NCBI GenBank assembly: GCA_958296445.1
Contig: OY282565.1
Span: 2,187,570 to 2,251,569, forward strand
Direction: 5' to 3'
DNA length: 64,000 nucleotides
From: an uncultured Dehalococcoidia bacterium
GTDB taxonomy: Bacteria; Chloroflexota; Dehalococcoidia; Lucifugimonadales; UBA3495
A program made the position numbers and the translations under genes. This document shows, piece after piece, positions 27,080-35,901 of this stretch (within the stretch, counting starts at the first letter, position 1; every line of letters starts with the position of its first letter). The notes beneath the pieces are model-generated. The model did not search any database and had not been told where the DNA came from. It worked only from the letters and a program-made list of their open reading frames with translations.

Positions 27080-28114
27080 TTATGCCCCCTCGATTCGGTC
27101 AATACGGCTGTCTAGCCTGATTACCTCGGCTTGCATCCCCGGCACGAAAGACGACATAACCCGAACTGCCGCATCCGACCGATCCACGGCTTCCCTTAGC
27201 TGACGTCTTTCTTCCGCCGCCCGCACCGAGTCATCCGACAGCTCCAGCGCCGCCGCCTCCAACCGCCGAGCGTCCTCACTCGACCGCCGCCCCGCCTCGG
27301 CCATCCGCCCCATCATCTCTTCCTGACCCTGCCCCGTTTCCATCAACCGCTCAATGGACTCATCCCGCCGCCGCCCCGCCTCGGCCATACGCCCCATCAT
27401 CTCCTCTTGACCCCGCCCCGTTTCCATCAACCTCTCAATGGACTCATCCCGCCGCCGCCCCGCCTCGGCCATACGCCCCATCATCTCCTCTTGACCCCGC
27501 CCCGTTTCCATCAACCTCTCAATGGACTCATCCCGCCGCCGCCCCGCCTCGGCCATACGCCCCATCATCTCTTCCTGACCCTGCCCCGTTTCCATCAACC
27601 GCTCAATGGACTCATCCCGCCGCCGCCCCGCCTCGGCCATCCGCCCCATCATCTCCTCGTGGCCCTGCCCCGTTTCCATCAACCGCTCAATGGATTCATC
27701 CCGCCGCCGCCCCGCCTCGGCCATCTGCTGCATCATCTCTTCCTGACCCTGCCCCGTTTCCATCAACCGCTCAATGGACTCATCCCGCCGCCGCCCCGCC
27801 TCGGCCATCTGCTGCATCATTTCTTCCTGACGCTGCGCCGATTCGGCCATCTGCTGAACGGTATCGTCACGCTGCTGCGACATCTCATCGTGTCGCCGCC
27901 ACAATTCCATCAACCGCTCAGCGTCCTCATCCCGCCGTTGCCCCGCCTCGACAAGCTGCCGTACCAGCTCTTCATGCCGCCGCGCCCGCCCTTCCCGGTC
28001 ATCGTCCAATTCTCGCAGGCGGCGCACGGATTCGCTGAACGCCTCCATGGCCTCAATCGCAACCGCCCATAATTCTTCCAGTGAGGTTACGCGCCTCTCC
28101 ATAGACATAGACAT
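27080..28114 (-). CDS. Coiled-coil protein with 28-residue tandem repeats
   Basis: 344 residues, ATG at 28114 with GGAGGTAA. The centre (about residues 90-265) has six nearly identical 28-residue units of the form MAEAGRRRDESIERLMETG plus QGQEEMMGR, an 84-bp DNA repeat. The whole protein is predicted to be highly charged and helical. The C-terminal SSFVPGMQAEVIRLDSRIDR resembles the end of short coiled-coil accessory proteins. No signal peptide. It is inserted between yebC and ruvC. The family and function are unknown; the repeat number is likely variable. Confidence 0.8.
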   Translation of the reverse strand: MSMSMERRVTSLEELWAVAIEAMEAFSESVRRLRELDDDREGRARRHEELVRQLVEAGQRRDEDAERLMELWRRHDEMSQQRDDTVQQMAESAQRQEEMMQQMAEAGRRRDESIERLMETGQGQEEMMQQMAEAGRRRDESIERLMETGQGHEEMMGRMAEAGRRRDESIERLMETGQGQEEMMGRMAEAGRRRDESIERLMETGRGQEEMMGRMAEAGRRRDESIERLMETGRGQEEMMGRMAEAGRRRDESIERLMETGQGQEEMMGRMAEAGRRSSEDARRLEAAALELSDDSVRAAEERRQLREAVDRSDAAVRVMSSFVPGMQAEVIRLDSRIDRIEGA

Positions 28115-28162
28115 TTACCTCCATCCCCGCCGCGAAACCGCAACACCGCCAACCCAACAACC

Positions 28163-28927
28163 CTACCCGTCCGCCTGGTAGCGTTCCAGCACCTCCGGCG
28201 GAAAGTCGGCGTTGGTGAACGCCTTTTGCACGTCGTCCAAGTCCTCCAGCACATCCAGCAAACGGAGAGTCTGCTCCGCTTCCCGTTCCCCCAAAGGTAT
28301 GGTGGTTTTGGGAACCATAGACATCTCGGCGGAGCGGACGGCCACGCTTTCGCCCTCAATGGATTTCTGAACGTCCTGCAATCGCTCGATAGGAGAGTAG
28401 ATTTCCAGCACGCCCTCATCAATCTGTATGTCTTCCGCCCCGGCGTCTATCGCCAGCAGGCCCAGCTCTTCCGCCTGCTCTTCGTCGCCCATATCCACAG
28501 TGACCACGCCGCGCAGCTCGAAGTTCCAGGCAACGCAGCCGCTTTCGCCCAGATTGCCGCCCCCGCGATTGAAGGCCGCCCGCACATCGGCGGCAGTGCG
28601 ATTCCGGTTGGCAGTCACCGCCTGCAACAGAATCGCCCCCCCGCCGGGGCCGTATCCCTCATAGGTCACCTGCTCCAGCGACGACCCGTCGTCGCCCTCG
28701 CCGCTGCCCCGCTTGATGGCGCGGCTGATACTGTCCTGCGGCATATTGTTGGTCTTGGCCCGGTCCAGGGCCAGCCGCAGCTTGAAATTCATATCGGGGT
28801 CAGCCCCGCCGCCGTCCCGCACCGCCAGAGCGATGTCGCGGCTCAACTTGGTAAACAAGACGCCGCGCTTGGCGTCGGCGGCGCCTTTCTGGTGTTTGAT
28901 GGTTGACCATTTGGAATGACCGGACAT
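28163..28927 (-). CDS. YebC/PmpR family protein
   Basis: 254 residues. The ATG at 28927 follows GGGAGGTAGC. MSGHSKWSTIKHQKGAADAKRG is the family N-terminus (shown here only for identification), with VTYEGYGPGGGAILL and the AFNRGGGNLGESG segment also diagnostic. YebC proteins act in transcription regulation or in relieving ribosome stalling, depending on type. It leads the yebC-(coiled coil)-ruvC-ruvA operon, a common arrangement. Confidence 0.95.
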   Translation of the reverse strand: MSGHSKWSTIKHQKGAADAKRGVLFTKLSRDIALAVRDGGGADPDMNFKLRLALDRAKTNNMPQDSISRAIKRGSGEGDDGSSLEQVTYEGYGPGGGAILLQAVTANRNRTAADVRAAFNRGGGNLGESGCVAWNFELRGVVTVDMGDEEQAEELGLLAIDAGAEDIQIDEGVLEIYSPIERLQDVQKSIEGESVAVRSAEMSMVPKTTIPLGEREAEQTLRLLDVLEDLDDVQKAFTNADFPPEVLERYQADG

Positions 28928-28963
28928 TGCGCTACCTCCCGGCCCAGCAACAAAGTAGGCACG

Positions 28964-28993
28964 ATTGTAGCACCGGCCCCGATACCGGGTCAA
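28964..28993 (-). promoter_or_regulatory. Sigma-70-type promoter of yebC
   Basis: On the minus strand TTGACC (28988-28993), 18-bp spacer, TACAAT (28964-28969), about 37 bp before the start. Confidence 0.65.
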
Positions 28994-29003
28994 AGCGCAA
29001 ACG

Positions 29004-29549
29004 TCACCGCAAACCGCCGGGCAGCCGCACCAGCATAGCGTTGGCCGCCAAATCCACCTGCCGCACCACCTGCGCCGTCGCCGGAATCAGCACCTCGCCG
29101 CCATCGCCCCGCACTATGTACACATCGTTGCTGCCCGTCTCCAGAATTTCCTGAATCTCCCCCAAATCCTCGCCTTCTTCCGTCCGCACTCTCATACCGA
29201 TAAGCTGATAATGAAAGTATTCCCCTTCCTCGAGGACTACATCGCTGTCAGGAACAGCGGCCAAATGCTGGCCGGTAAGCGGAACGGCTTGGCGGCGCGT
29301 AACGACTCCTTCCAACCACAGCAACGCACTATCCGGCCCCGTCTGCCGGAACGCCGAAACCGGATGAGGACTTTGCCCAACCAGCAAAACCCGCCCCAAG
29401 CCAAACCGCCCGGGCAGGTCGCTGAGAATCTGGATGCGGAGACCGCCATCACGCCCGTGAGGCCCCAGTACCCGCGCCACAACAACAGGCTCCCGCCCGG
29501 AATCGCGCGGCGTGGAATCGGGGTGTTCCGGTAAATGGCTACCAAGCAT
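29004..29549 (-). CDS. rimM: Ribosome maturation factor RimM
   Basis: 181 residues, ATG at 29549. VVARVLGPHGRDGGLRI is the RimM N-terminal motif. The PRC-barrel half has EEGEYFHYQLIGMRV and NDVYIVRGDGGEVLIPA. RimM helps assemble the 30S head and binds S19. It belongs to the rpsP-khpA-rimM cluster but is separated from khpA by an inserted nuclease-like gene. trmD, often next, is absent here. Confidence 0.93.
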   Translation of the reverse strand: MLGSHLPEHPDSTPRDSGREPVVVARVLGPHGRDGGLRIQILSDLPGRFGLGRVLLVGQSPHPVSAFRQTGPDSALLWLEGVVTRRQAVPLTGQHLAAVPDSDVVLEEGEYFHYQLIGMRVRTEEGEDLGEIQEILETGSNDVYIVRGDGGEVLIPATAQVVRQVDLAANAMLVRLPGGLR

Positions 29550-29603
29550 CTATGAGCTCAATGGAAACCCCATTCCGTTCGGGACTCACGACTTCCTTTG
29601 CCG

Positions 29604-30227
29604 TTAGCCAATTTTCGGTAGGTTTGTCTTCAGTGCTTCGTATATGACCTTTCGCCCAGAGAAATTGCTTAAGCCCTGAGCTTTTCCGCCTCGCACCCAT
29701 ACACCTACGCCTTGTACTGCGGTATCGTTGGGCAGTCGCAAATCCGTAAACGCTTGTTGAATAACTGGTATGAAATTTTCTGAGTTAGTCGGATCACCGT
29801 TACCCTTATAGTGCGCCATTATCCACAATACGTCTTTCAACAGCCAGTTAATTGGAACAACACCCAATGTGCGTTGGATGTTATGGTCTTTGGGTTCGCA
29901 AAAGGGATCAGGTAGCACCTGGGCTATAGCAGCCCAATAGCTCTGGACGATGTCAATGTGTGTTTCCGGCTTGTATGCGTGGCCCCACTCCTCTACATAG
30001 CGTTGGAGAGAATCTACTAGTGTCTTCTTTTTGATTGTAAGTACCTGACCTTTCTTGTTCCCATTCGTTATACCAGGCTGTTCGATTAGTCCCTTGAACA
30101 CACCCTCTGACTGCAAACCCGTTGCAATTAACTCAGCTATATCTTGCCATTTCTTTCCTTGCGCTTCCATTCGAATGGCAGCACTGGACGAATGTCGGGC
30201 TATTTCCACATCTTGAGTTTGCAACAA
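29604..30227 (-). CDS. C-terminal part of a DGQHR-domain protein, separated by an in-frame stop
   Basis: 207 codons from a TTG. It is in the same frame as the gene at 30246-31052, with only a TAA and six codons between them. The upstream part ends FNDFNGK and this part begins after RPPDRN, as one continuous DGQHR-type domain would. The sequence (ARHSSSAAIRMEAQGKKW, RTLGVVPINWLLKDVLWIM) is helical and typical of the second half of such proteins. No good Shine-Dalgarno precedes it. It is either the end of a broken gene or a separately translated subunit. AT-richer than neighbours. Confidence 0.6.
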   Translation of the reverse strand: MLQTQDVEIARHSSSAAIRMEAQGKKWQDIAELIATGLQSEGVFKGLIEQPGITNGNKKGQVLTIKKKTLVDSLQRYVEEWGHAYKPETHIDIVQSYWAAIAQVLPDPFCEPKDHNIQRTLGVVPINWLLKDVLWIMAHYKGNGDPTNSENFIPVIQQAFTDLRLPNDTAVQGVGVWVRGGKAQGLSNFSGRKVIYEALKTNLPKIG

Positions 30228-30245
30228 ATTCCTATCTGGCGGTCG

Positions 30246-31052
30246 TTACTTGCCATTGAAATCATTGAACAGTACTTTTTCACCAAATTCGTCAGTGTCT
30301 AAGTAACAAACGAAGTCAACCAAATACTCCTGCCATGATTTATCATTGTGCTGGGTAGTACCACTTTGCATTAGCTCTCGAAGGGCGGCGTCACGGTGCT
30401 GTCCGTCAACCACGCCAAATTTCTGCCCTTCGTATACCCGAAGTTCCCAGAAGCCGCTGTCACTAATTTGGACAACATTATCAGACCGCATTGACTGAAG
30501 GGCCAACTGCACCGCCGGAAAATCAACACCCTTCGTCCTTAAGTCAGCAACAATGCTCTTGCGATGGTTGGAATTTTCAACCCGTTGATATCCACCGCTA
30601 GAATCAGGATCGCGGTAGCGTATCTCAGTCATCCCTTCGAGTGCGCTCGCATGAATTTGCCCAATCGCCTTTTTACGGTTGGCTTTGGAAAGATAGCCGG
30701 TATCTTCGGGTGTACGATCGTTCATCGCATACAGCGATACCCTAGCCTTAAACACGATGTCCTCAACAGGCCATGACAGCTCTTGCTGGATAATCTCCCA
30801 ATCATCGGGCGTCCATACGCCAGCGTTTTCGCCCTTCGCCAGCAAACCCTGAATGTAGCGGTACTGCTTAACAGTCATTGGTGCATCCGCCGCAACCTTA
30901 AGCTCGCGATATAGCTTAACACCGCTCTTCACCAGCTCAAGATCCGGGACGCCATCGCCGTCTGTACGAGGCCGCGGCACCCAGCCCATTTTTCGCGCCA
31001 AATCCACGACATCCCGTTGAAATTCGGCCTCGTCTTTGACCGTATAGGCCAT
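30246..31052 (-). CDS. VRR-NUC-type nuclease fused to a DGQHR domain (split gene, N-terminal part)
   Basis: 268 residues, ATG at 31052 with GGAGG. Residues about 8-95 look like a VRR-NUC/PD-(D/E)xK nuclease: GVPDLELV with D37, YRELK with E50 and K52, then Q63 and a VWTPDDW segment. Residues about 105-268 form a DGQHR domain, with the name motif at 216-220 (VVDGQHRDAALREL), as in DndB- and ParB-like proteins of DNA modification or defence. The frame is stopped by TAA at 30246-30248 although homology seems to continue. It sits between khpA and rimM, an unusual place, and is AT-richer, so probably acquired. Domain names are from motif reading. Confidence 0.65.
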   Translation of the reverse strand: MAYTVKDEAEFQRDVVDLARKMGWVPRPRTDGDGVPDLELVKSGVKLYRELKVAADAPMTVKQYRYIQGLLAKGENAGVWTPDDWEIIQQELSWPVEDIVFKARVSLYAMNDRTPEDTGYLSKANRKKAIGQIHASALEGMTEIRYRDPDSSGGYQRVENSNHRKSIVADLRTKGVDFPAVQLALQSMRSDNVVQISDSGFWELRVYEGQKFGVVDGQHRDAALRELMQSGTTQHNDKSWQEYLVDFVCYLDTDEFGEKVLFNDFNGK

Positions 31053-31075
31053 TTTTCGCCTCCAGATTTGGGGGG

Positions 31076-31303
31076 CTACTCAATTTCAAGAACGGCCTGG
31101 GCGCCGTCCTTCACCGCAGCGACGCGCAAGAGGACACGCATCGCCTGCGCCACACGCCCCTGCCTGCCGATGACCTTGCCCTTGTCCTCCGGGGCCACCT
31201 GAAGGCGAAACACCGTCCGGCCCCCCTCAACGGTTTCGGTCACCTGCACGGCTTCGGGGTTGCTGACCAGAGAAACCGCAATGTACTCAATAAGTTCTTT
31301 CAT
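31076..31303 (-). CDS. khpA: KH-domain RNA-binding protein KhpA
   Basis: 75 residues with the KH signature GKVIGRQGRVAQAMR. It overlaps the rpsP stop by 4 bp (ATGA), so the two are translationally coupled. KhpA partners KhpB in small-RNA and cell-division control in Gram-positives. Normal length for the YlqC family. Confidence 0.94.
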   Translation of the reverse strand: MKELIEYIAVSLVSNPEAVQVTETVEGGRTVFRLQVAPEDKGKVIGRQGRVAQAMRVLLRVAAVKDGAQAVLEIE

Positions 31304-31620
31304 GCCTCGGATTCCCCGCCGACAGCTTCGGCCCCGGCCGGTTCCCCTTCAGATTCAGAGGCCGCCGGGCTTTTCACCAGCGCCAGCACTCCGTTTTTGT
31401 CCAGAATCCGCTTCACCGGGTCCGACGCCTGTGCGCCCAGACGCAGCCAGTGCAACGCGCGGTCCTGCTTGATAGTAATCGCCGGGGGGTTCTGCATCGG
31501 GTCATAGGTGCCAATCCATTCCAGATAAGAGCCGTCCCGGGGCGCCTTCGCCTCCGCGACCACAATTCTGTAGGCCGGCTTGCCCTTCTTCCCGACCCTG
31601 CTGAGCCGAATCCTTAGCAT
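31300..31620 (-). CDS. rpsP: 30S ribosomal protein bS16
   Basis: 106 residues, MLRIRLSRVGKKGKPAYRIV start (20 residues shown), then GSYLEWIGTYDP and GAQASDPVKRIL. The C-terminal tail of about 20 residues is Glu/Ala/Gly rich and extra to the core. First gene of the rpsP-khpA-rimM cluster. Confidence 0.97.
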   Translation of the reverse strand: MLRIRLSRVGKKGKPAYRIVVAEAKAPRDGSYLEWIGTYDPMQNPPAITIKQDRALHWLRLGAQASDPVKRILDKNGVLALVKSPAASESEGEPAGAEAVGGESEA

Positions 31621-32106
31621 TCAATCTCCATGCGCCAAGCTAACGGACTGGCCTTTGCCGTCCCTCCCCGCACTAGCGGGAAGCGCTTGCGGCGCGGTTC
31701 CACGAATTTAACGTTTCAGAGAAATATCCCCGCAAGGGGGGCAATCCAACTCAGACTGCCTGAGTCCGTCCACAAAGAAATCGGGCCCGGCCAACTCTGG
31801 CTTTGACTCGTCCCCAAATCCATCCCGGATCCTAGGGGCGATGGTAGACATTGGCCTGGGCCCGACGTTCGGGTTCTCTATTTCGCGGCAAATCGCTACG
31901 AAACAATCACCTCGTCGCGTCCAGACTGATGCCTACCATCGCCCCTGCGTGTTAAACTGTCATCCATTCTTATCACCCCTCTCTCTCAAATTCCGCACAG
32001 CGGTTGATGGGATTCTACCCCGGCCAACCCACTGTGTCAACACCGAATTTCCGGCAATTTCGCACGAATCCGGGCCGCCCCCGCCCGGGTCAAAAGGCAT
32101 AGCTCA
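31621..32106. other. 486-bp divergent intergenic region between rpsP and fmt
   Basis: No credible gene. It contains small hairpins (CCCCGCAAGGGG near 31727; CTCAGACTGCCTGAG near 31752) and the long inverted repeat listed separately. Promoters for rpsP (-) and fmt (+) should lie here, but I see no strong hexamer pair. Confidence 0.5.
31834..31946. ncRNA. Candidate structured RNA closed by an 18-bp stem
   Basis: Arms at 31834-31851 and 31929-31946 are complementary over 18 bp, with one position that is G-U in one strand sense. They enclose 77 nt with internal complementary GC stretches (GGGCCCGACGTTCGGGT). The size resembles a small regulatory RNA or leader element. It does not match the SRP, tmRNA, 6S or RNase P motifs I know. 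Strand unknown. Confidence 0.3.
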
Positions 32107-33054
32107 ATGCGCGTGATTTTTATGGGTACGCCCCAAGCCGTTTCGCCGGTGCTGGAAACCCTTTGCCACAGCCCGGACGCCGAAGTAATAGCCGCAATTA
32201 CGCCCCCCGACCGCCAGCGGGGCCGCGGCCGCCATCCCGAACCGCCGCCCGTAAAGGAAGCCGCCCAACGCCTCGGCGTCCCCGTCTGGCAGCCGCCCAC
32301 CCTGCGCTCCCAAGAAGCCCAACACCGCCTCGCCCAACTAAAGCCCGACATCATCGTAGTAGCCGCCTACGGCCAGCTCCTGCCCCCGCCCGTTCTCCAG
32401 CTCCCGCCCCACGGCTGCCTCAACCTGCACCCCTCCCTACTCCCCCGCCACCGCGGCCCCTCTCCGGTAGCCGCATCCATACTAGAAGGCGACCAATCAA
32501 CCGGGGTTTCCCTGATGCTCCTAGACCAAGGAATGGACACTGGCCCCATAATCGCCCGGCGCAACCACCCCCTAACCGGAAAAGAAACCGCCGGCGACCT
32601 GACCAACACCCTCTTTGCCCTAGGCGCCGACCTCCTAACCGAAAACCTAAAACCCTGGACGCAAGGCAATCTTTCACCCCATCCCCAGGACGCAGCCCAA
32701 GCCACAATATCCCGCAAACTGGAACGCGCCGACGGCCAAGCCGACTGGAGCCAAACCGCCAACGCCCTAGAACGCCAATGCCGCGCCTACCACCCCTGGC
32801 CCGGCCTGCACACCCACTGGCAAAACAAAACCCTAAAGCTGCTCGACGTCACCCCGCTGCCCGAAGCCGACACCGGAACCGCCGAACCCGGCCAAGTCAT
32901 CCCCCCAAGCTCAACCAAAGGGCTGTATATTGTCACCGGCCAAGGAATCCTGTCCTGCAACCGCCTGCAACTCGAAGGCCGCCGCCCCGTAACCGCCGCT
33001 GAATTCCTCCGAGGCCACCCCGAAATCACCAACGCCCGCCTAGGCAGCCCCTAA
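32107..33054 (+). CDS. fmt: Methionyl-tRNA formyltransferase
   Basis: 315 residues, ATG at 32107 with AAGG upstream. MRVIFMGTP opens the formyl-transferase Rossmann domain. GCLNLHPSLLPRHRGPSP carries the Asn/His catalytic pair and the SLLPxxRG 10-formyl-THF loop, and LMLLDQGMDTGPI follows. The C-terminal tRNA-binding domain begins near residue 205. It formylates initiator Met-tRNA. No def gene is adjacent. Confidence 0.97.
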   Translation: MRVIFMGTPQAVSPVLETLCHSPDAEVIAAITPPDRQRGRGRHPEPPPVKEAAQRLGVPVWQPPTLRSQEAQHRLAQLKPDIIVVAAYGQLLPPPVLQLPPHGCLNLHPSLLPRHRGPSPVAASILEGDQSTGVSLMLLDQGMDTGPIIARRNHPLTGKETAGDLTNTLFALGADLLTENLKPWTQGNLSPHPQDAAQATISRKLERADGQADWSQTANALERQCRAYHPWPGLHTHWQNKTLKLLDVTPLPEADTGTAEPGQVIPPSSTKGLYIVTGQGILSCNRLQLEGRRPVTAAEFLRGHPEITNARLGSP

Positions 33055-33079
33055 ACCAAACCAACAGGAGCATAACGAA

Positions 33080-34027
33080 ATGACCGGAAATATCCCCGAC
33101 GAAGCGCAAGTGCTGGAATGGCTGGACTCCCTCAGCAATTGGGGACGCTGGGGCCCCGACGACCAGCTAGGATGCCTCAACCTAATCGGCCCAACCCAGC
33201 GCCAGCAGGCCGTCGCCCTAGTCACCGACGGCCTACCCGTTAGCTGCGCCCGCCCCATCACCACCGAAATGGCCTCCGACGTCACCTTTCAGGTACAACG
33301 CTATATGGTGGACAGCGGCGAGGGCCGCGACACCGACCCCCCGGAACGCCGCTACACCCGCCGCGGCGCCGCCGAATTTATCGGTATGGTGTTCCACGGC
33401 CAGACCATCACCCACATAGACGCGATGTCCCACTATTCCTGGAACGGCCTGATGTACAACGGCGTCCCCGCCAACCGCATCACCTCCAGAGAAGGCGCCC
33501 AATCCCACAACATCGAAGCCGCCTACCAAGGCATCATCAGCCGCGGCGTCCTGCTCGACCTCCCAGCCGTCAAAGGCGTAGACTGGCTCGACCCCACCCA
33601 GCCGGTTATGCCCCAAGACCTAGACGACGCCGAACAGGCCCAAAACGTCCACGTCCAGGAAGGCGACATACTCCTAATCCGCACCGGCAACTACCGGATG
33701 CGCCTAGAGCGCGGCCCCCTCTCCCCGTCCGACCCAATGACCGCCTGCCAGGCCGCCTGCGCCCCCTGGTTCAAGGAGCGCGGCATCGCTATGCTAGGCA
33801 CCGACACCTCCAACGACGCCCGCCCCAACCCCTACGCCACCATCGGCAACCCCCTGCACACCATCTGCCTAGTAAGCCTCGGCCTATGGTTCATAGACAA
33901 CGCCAACCTAGAGGAACTAGCCCCAGCCTGCGCCCAACGAAACCGCCACGAATTTATGCTAACCCTAGCCCCCCTCCGCCTCCGCAACGTAACCGGCTCC
34001 CCAGTAAACCCCATAGCCCTGTTCTGA
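33080..34027 (+). CDS. Cyclase-family metal-dependent hydrolase (kynurenine formamidase-like fold)
   Basis: 315 residues, ATG at 33080 with CAGGAG upstream. THIDAMSHYSW provides the HxDxxxH metal motif of the family. GVLLDLPAVKGV and VQEGDILLIRTGNY are also typical, as is the LGTDTSNDARPN segment near the end. Family members hydrolyse cyclic amides or esters; the substrate here is unknown. It follows fmt by 25 bp on the same strand and may share its transcript. Confidence 0.9.
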   Translation: MTGNIPDEAQVLEWLDSLSNWGRWGPDDQLGCLNLIGPTQRQQAVALVTDGLPVSCARPITTEMASDVTFQVQRYMVDSGEGRDTDPPERRYTRRGAAEFIGMVFHGQTITHIDAMSHYSWNGLMYNGVPANRITSREGAQSHNIEAAYQGIISRGVLLDLPAVKGVDWLDPTQPVMPQDLDDAEQAQNVHVQEGDILLIRTGNYRMRLERGPLSPSDPMTACQAACAPWFKERGIAMLGTDTSNDARPNPYATIGNPLHTICLVSLGLWFIDNANLEELAPACAQRNRHEFMLTLAPLRLRNVTGSPVNPIALF

Positions 34028-34149
34028 GCAAATATCCGCCATTCTGCCCCCCTGTCATTCTGAGCGAAGCGAAGAATCCCACCTCGGCCAGCAAGACCCT
34101 TCCCTTTGCTCAGAACCAACAAGCCCACCCAACCCCCCATCCCAACCCC
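34028..34149. repeat. Family B repeat between convergent genes
   Basis: One GTCATTCTGAGCGAAGCGAA element (about 34053) followed by CACCTCGGCCAGCAAGACCC. The rest is C-rich spacer. Confidence 0.8.
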
Positions 34150-35451
34150 CTACCCGCCCCACCCCGGCAACACCCGCCGCACCACCGGAAACACCAGCCC
34201 CCACAAAAAAGACGCCGCAACCATCGCCAACCCCAGCAACATCACCCCCGTAGCCGCCGGAACAAACCCCGCAGTAGCCTGCCGCCCCAACGACTCCAGC
34301 AAATCCCCCGCCAGCCTGATTGCCGACGCCGGCACATCGGGAGAATACGACACCGAGTAACTCACCGCATCGTTAAGCTGCCCCGGAATCGCCGAATTAA
34401 GCACAAACCCCGCAACCAGACAAACGCCCCCGCCCAAGGCCAGCGCCATCCCCGGCCAGCGCAGCATCCCCGCCGGACTAGGCAAATGAACCAGCGCCAG
34501 CAACAGGCAGCCCCCAACCGCCATCGCCAGCGCAATCAACCCCGCCGGGCCGTTGGCGAAAATCGCCAGCTCCTGCATATCCCTAGCCCCGGCCTCAATA
34601 TCCTCCCGAGTAAAATCTTCCGATTCCGCGGCCAGCCTTTCGATTAAATCCAGCCGGTCGCCCGGCTGCAATCCCCGGCGAATATCCGCCACCGAGTAAT
34701 CGGCCAACGGCTCAACCACCATCCCGCCCGCCGCCTTCAGAAAAGCCCGAGTATCCCCCTCCAAAAAAGGCTGTCGCAGCCCTTCCCGCGCCTCGCTAAG
34801 AACCAGCGCCGCCTGCGAATTAAGCCCCGGGCTGGATACAACCTGGTCGAACCATAAATCAAATCCCAACCGGCACTCCCTAGACATCAGCTTCAGCGAA
34901 GGCGCAGACTCCGGCAGCTCCCCCCTAGACAGCCTATCCAGCGGCCCGGCGGAAGCGACGGCCAGTTGCTCGATAATATCCGGCGAGCAGCCCCCCTCCG
35001 CCGGCTCCACAATCTCCAGCTCATCAATAAAGCGGTCAACCTCCGCCTGCGCCGCCGGTTTGACCCGTTCCAGCGGCCCCCCCAACTCAACATACAGCTC
35101 CAGCTCATCGGTATCCCCCCGCATATACCCGGTGAAGCGGGCTATATTATTTTCCGTCTGCTCCCGCAGATAATCCGGGGGCATAATTTCCCGCAACAGA
35201 GCCACCGCATCATCGTGCCCCTCAAACTCAACCCCCCCCAGCAGATTCGCCGTCTGCTCCCGTATCGCATCATCCACCAGCACCTCATCGTAGACCCGGT
35301 TATAGGCATCGGTGTCATTGATGGCGACGTAATAAACCTCGGCAGTGACCACCCGCTCCGAAAAATTGGCGAAAACCAAGTAATAAAACAGCCCGGCGAA
35401 AACAATCACCCCCAGCACCAACCCGGCCAAAGCCCGAAAAATCGTCAGCAT
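34150..35451 (-). CDS. Membrane protein of unknown function
   Basis: 433 residues, ATG at 35451. One N-terminal helix (LAGLVLGVIVFAGLFYYLVF) is followed by a large soluble region (about 30-300) rich in acidic residues and likely outside the cytoplasm. Three helices follow at about 305-325, 335-355 and 395-420. DDAIREQTANLLGG and ARDMQELAIF occur in the soluble part. I do not recognise a family with certainty; the layout resembles two-ended membrane proteins with a large extracytoplasmic helical domain. It is flanked by repeats on both sides and appears monocistronic. Confidence 0.72.
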   Translation of the reverse strand: MLTIFRALAGLVLGVIVFAGLFYYLVFANFSERVVTAEVYYVAINDTDAYNRVYDEVLVDDAIREQTANLLGGVEFEGHDDAVALLREIMPPDYLREQTENNIARFTGYMRGDTDELELYVELGGPLERVKPAAQAEVDRFIDELEIVEPAEGGCSPDIIEQLAVASAGPLDRLSRGELPESAPSLKLMSRECRLGFDLWFDQVVSSPGLNSQAALVLSEAREGLRQPFLEGDTRAFLKAAGGMVVEPLADYSVADIRRGLQPGDRLDLIERLAAESEDFTREDIEAGARDMQELAIFANGPAGLIALAMAVGGCLLLALVHLPSPAGMLRWPGMALALGGGVCLVAGFVLNSAIPGQLNDAVSYSVSYSPDVPASAIRLAGDLLESLGRQATAGFVPAATGVMLLGLAMVAASFLWGLVFPVVRRVLPGWGG

Positions 35452-35901
35452 AACTATCTGTCATTCTGAGCAAAGCGAAGAATCCCACCTTGCCCCACGA
35501 AACCCTCCATTATCGTATCGCCCAGAGCAACAAAACATCCGCCACCCCCAACAAAACCGTCCACCACCCCCAGCAAAACCGTCCACCACCCCCAGCAAAG
35601 CCGTCTGCCATCCCCAGCAACCCGCCCGCCACCCCCAGCAACCTACCTGTCACTCTGAGCGCCCTCTGTCATTCTGAGCAAAGCGAAGAATCCCACCCTA
35701 GCCGACAAAACCCTTCCCATCACCCAGGCCGTCAACCATCCGTCATCCCCAGCAACCCGCCCGCACCCCCACCAACCCACCTGTCACCCCGAGCAACCTA
35801 CCTGTCATTCTGAGCAAAGCGAAGAATCCCACCCAAACCGCCAAGACCCTTCCCTATCGCCCAGACCAACAACGCCCCCAACGCCCCAACACCCCACCCC
35901 G
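35452..35901. repeat. Repeat-rich intergenic region between htpX and the membrane protein gene
   Basis: 450 bp with three family B copies (about 35459, 35667, 35803), each followed by a variant AAACCCTTCCC tail, and a run of CACCCCCAGCAAAACCGTC-like tandem spacers at about 35535-35640. No gene seen. Confidence 0.8.

Noticed and set aside
27407..28072. 221-codon + strand frame with PRFHQPLNGLIPPPPRLGH repeats
   Set aside because: Antisense of the 84-bp coiled-coil repeats.
30246..30248. TAA in the DGQHR gene as a recoding site
   Set aside because: TAA is not a known Sec or Pyl codon and no hairpin follows; better explained as a break.
31834..31946. tmRNA, SRP RNA or 6S RNA
   Set aside because: None of the conserved motifs of these RNAs is present.
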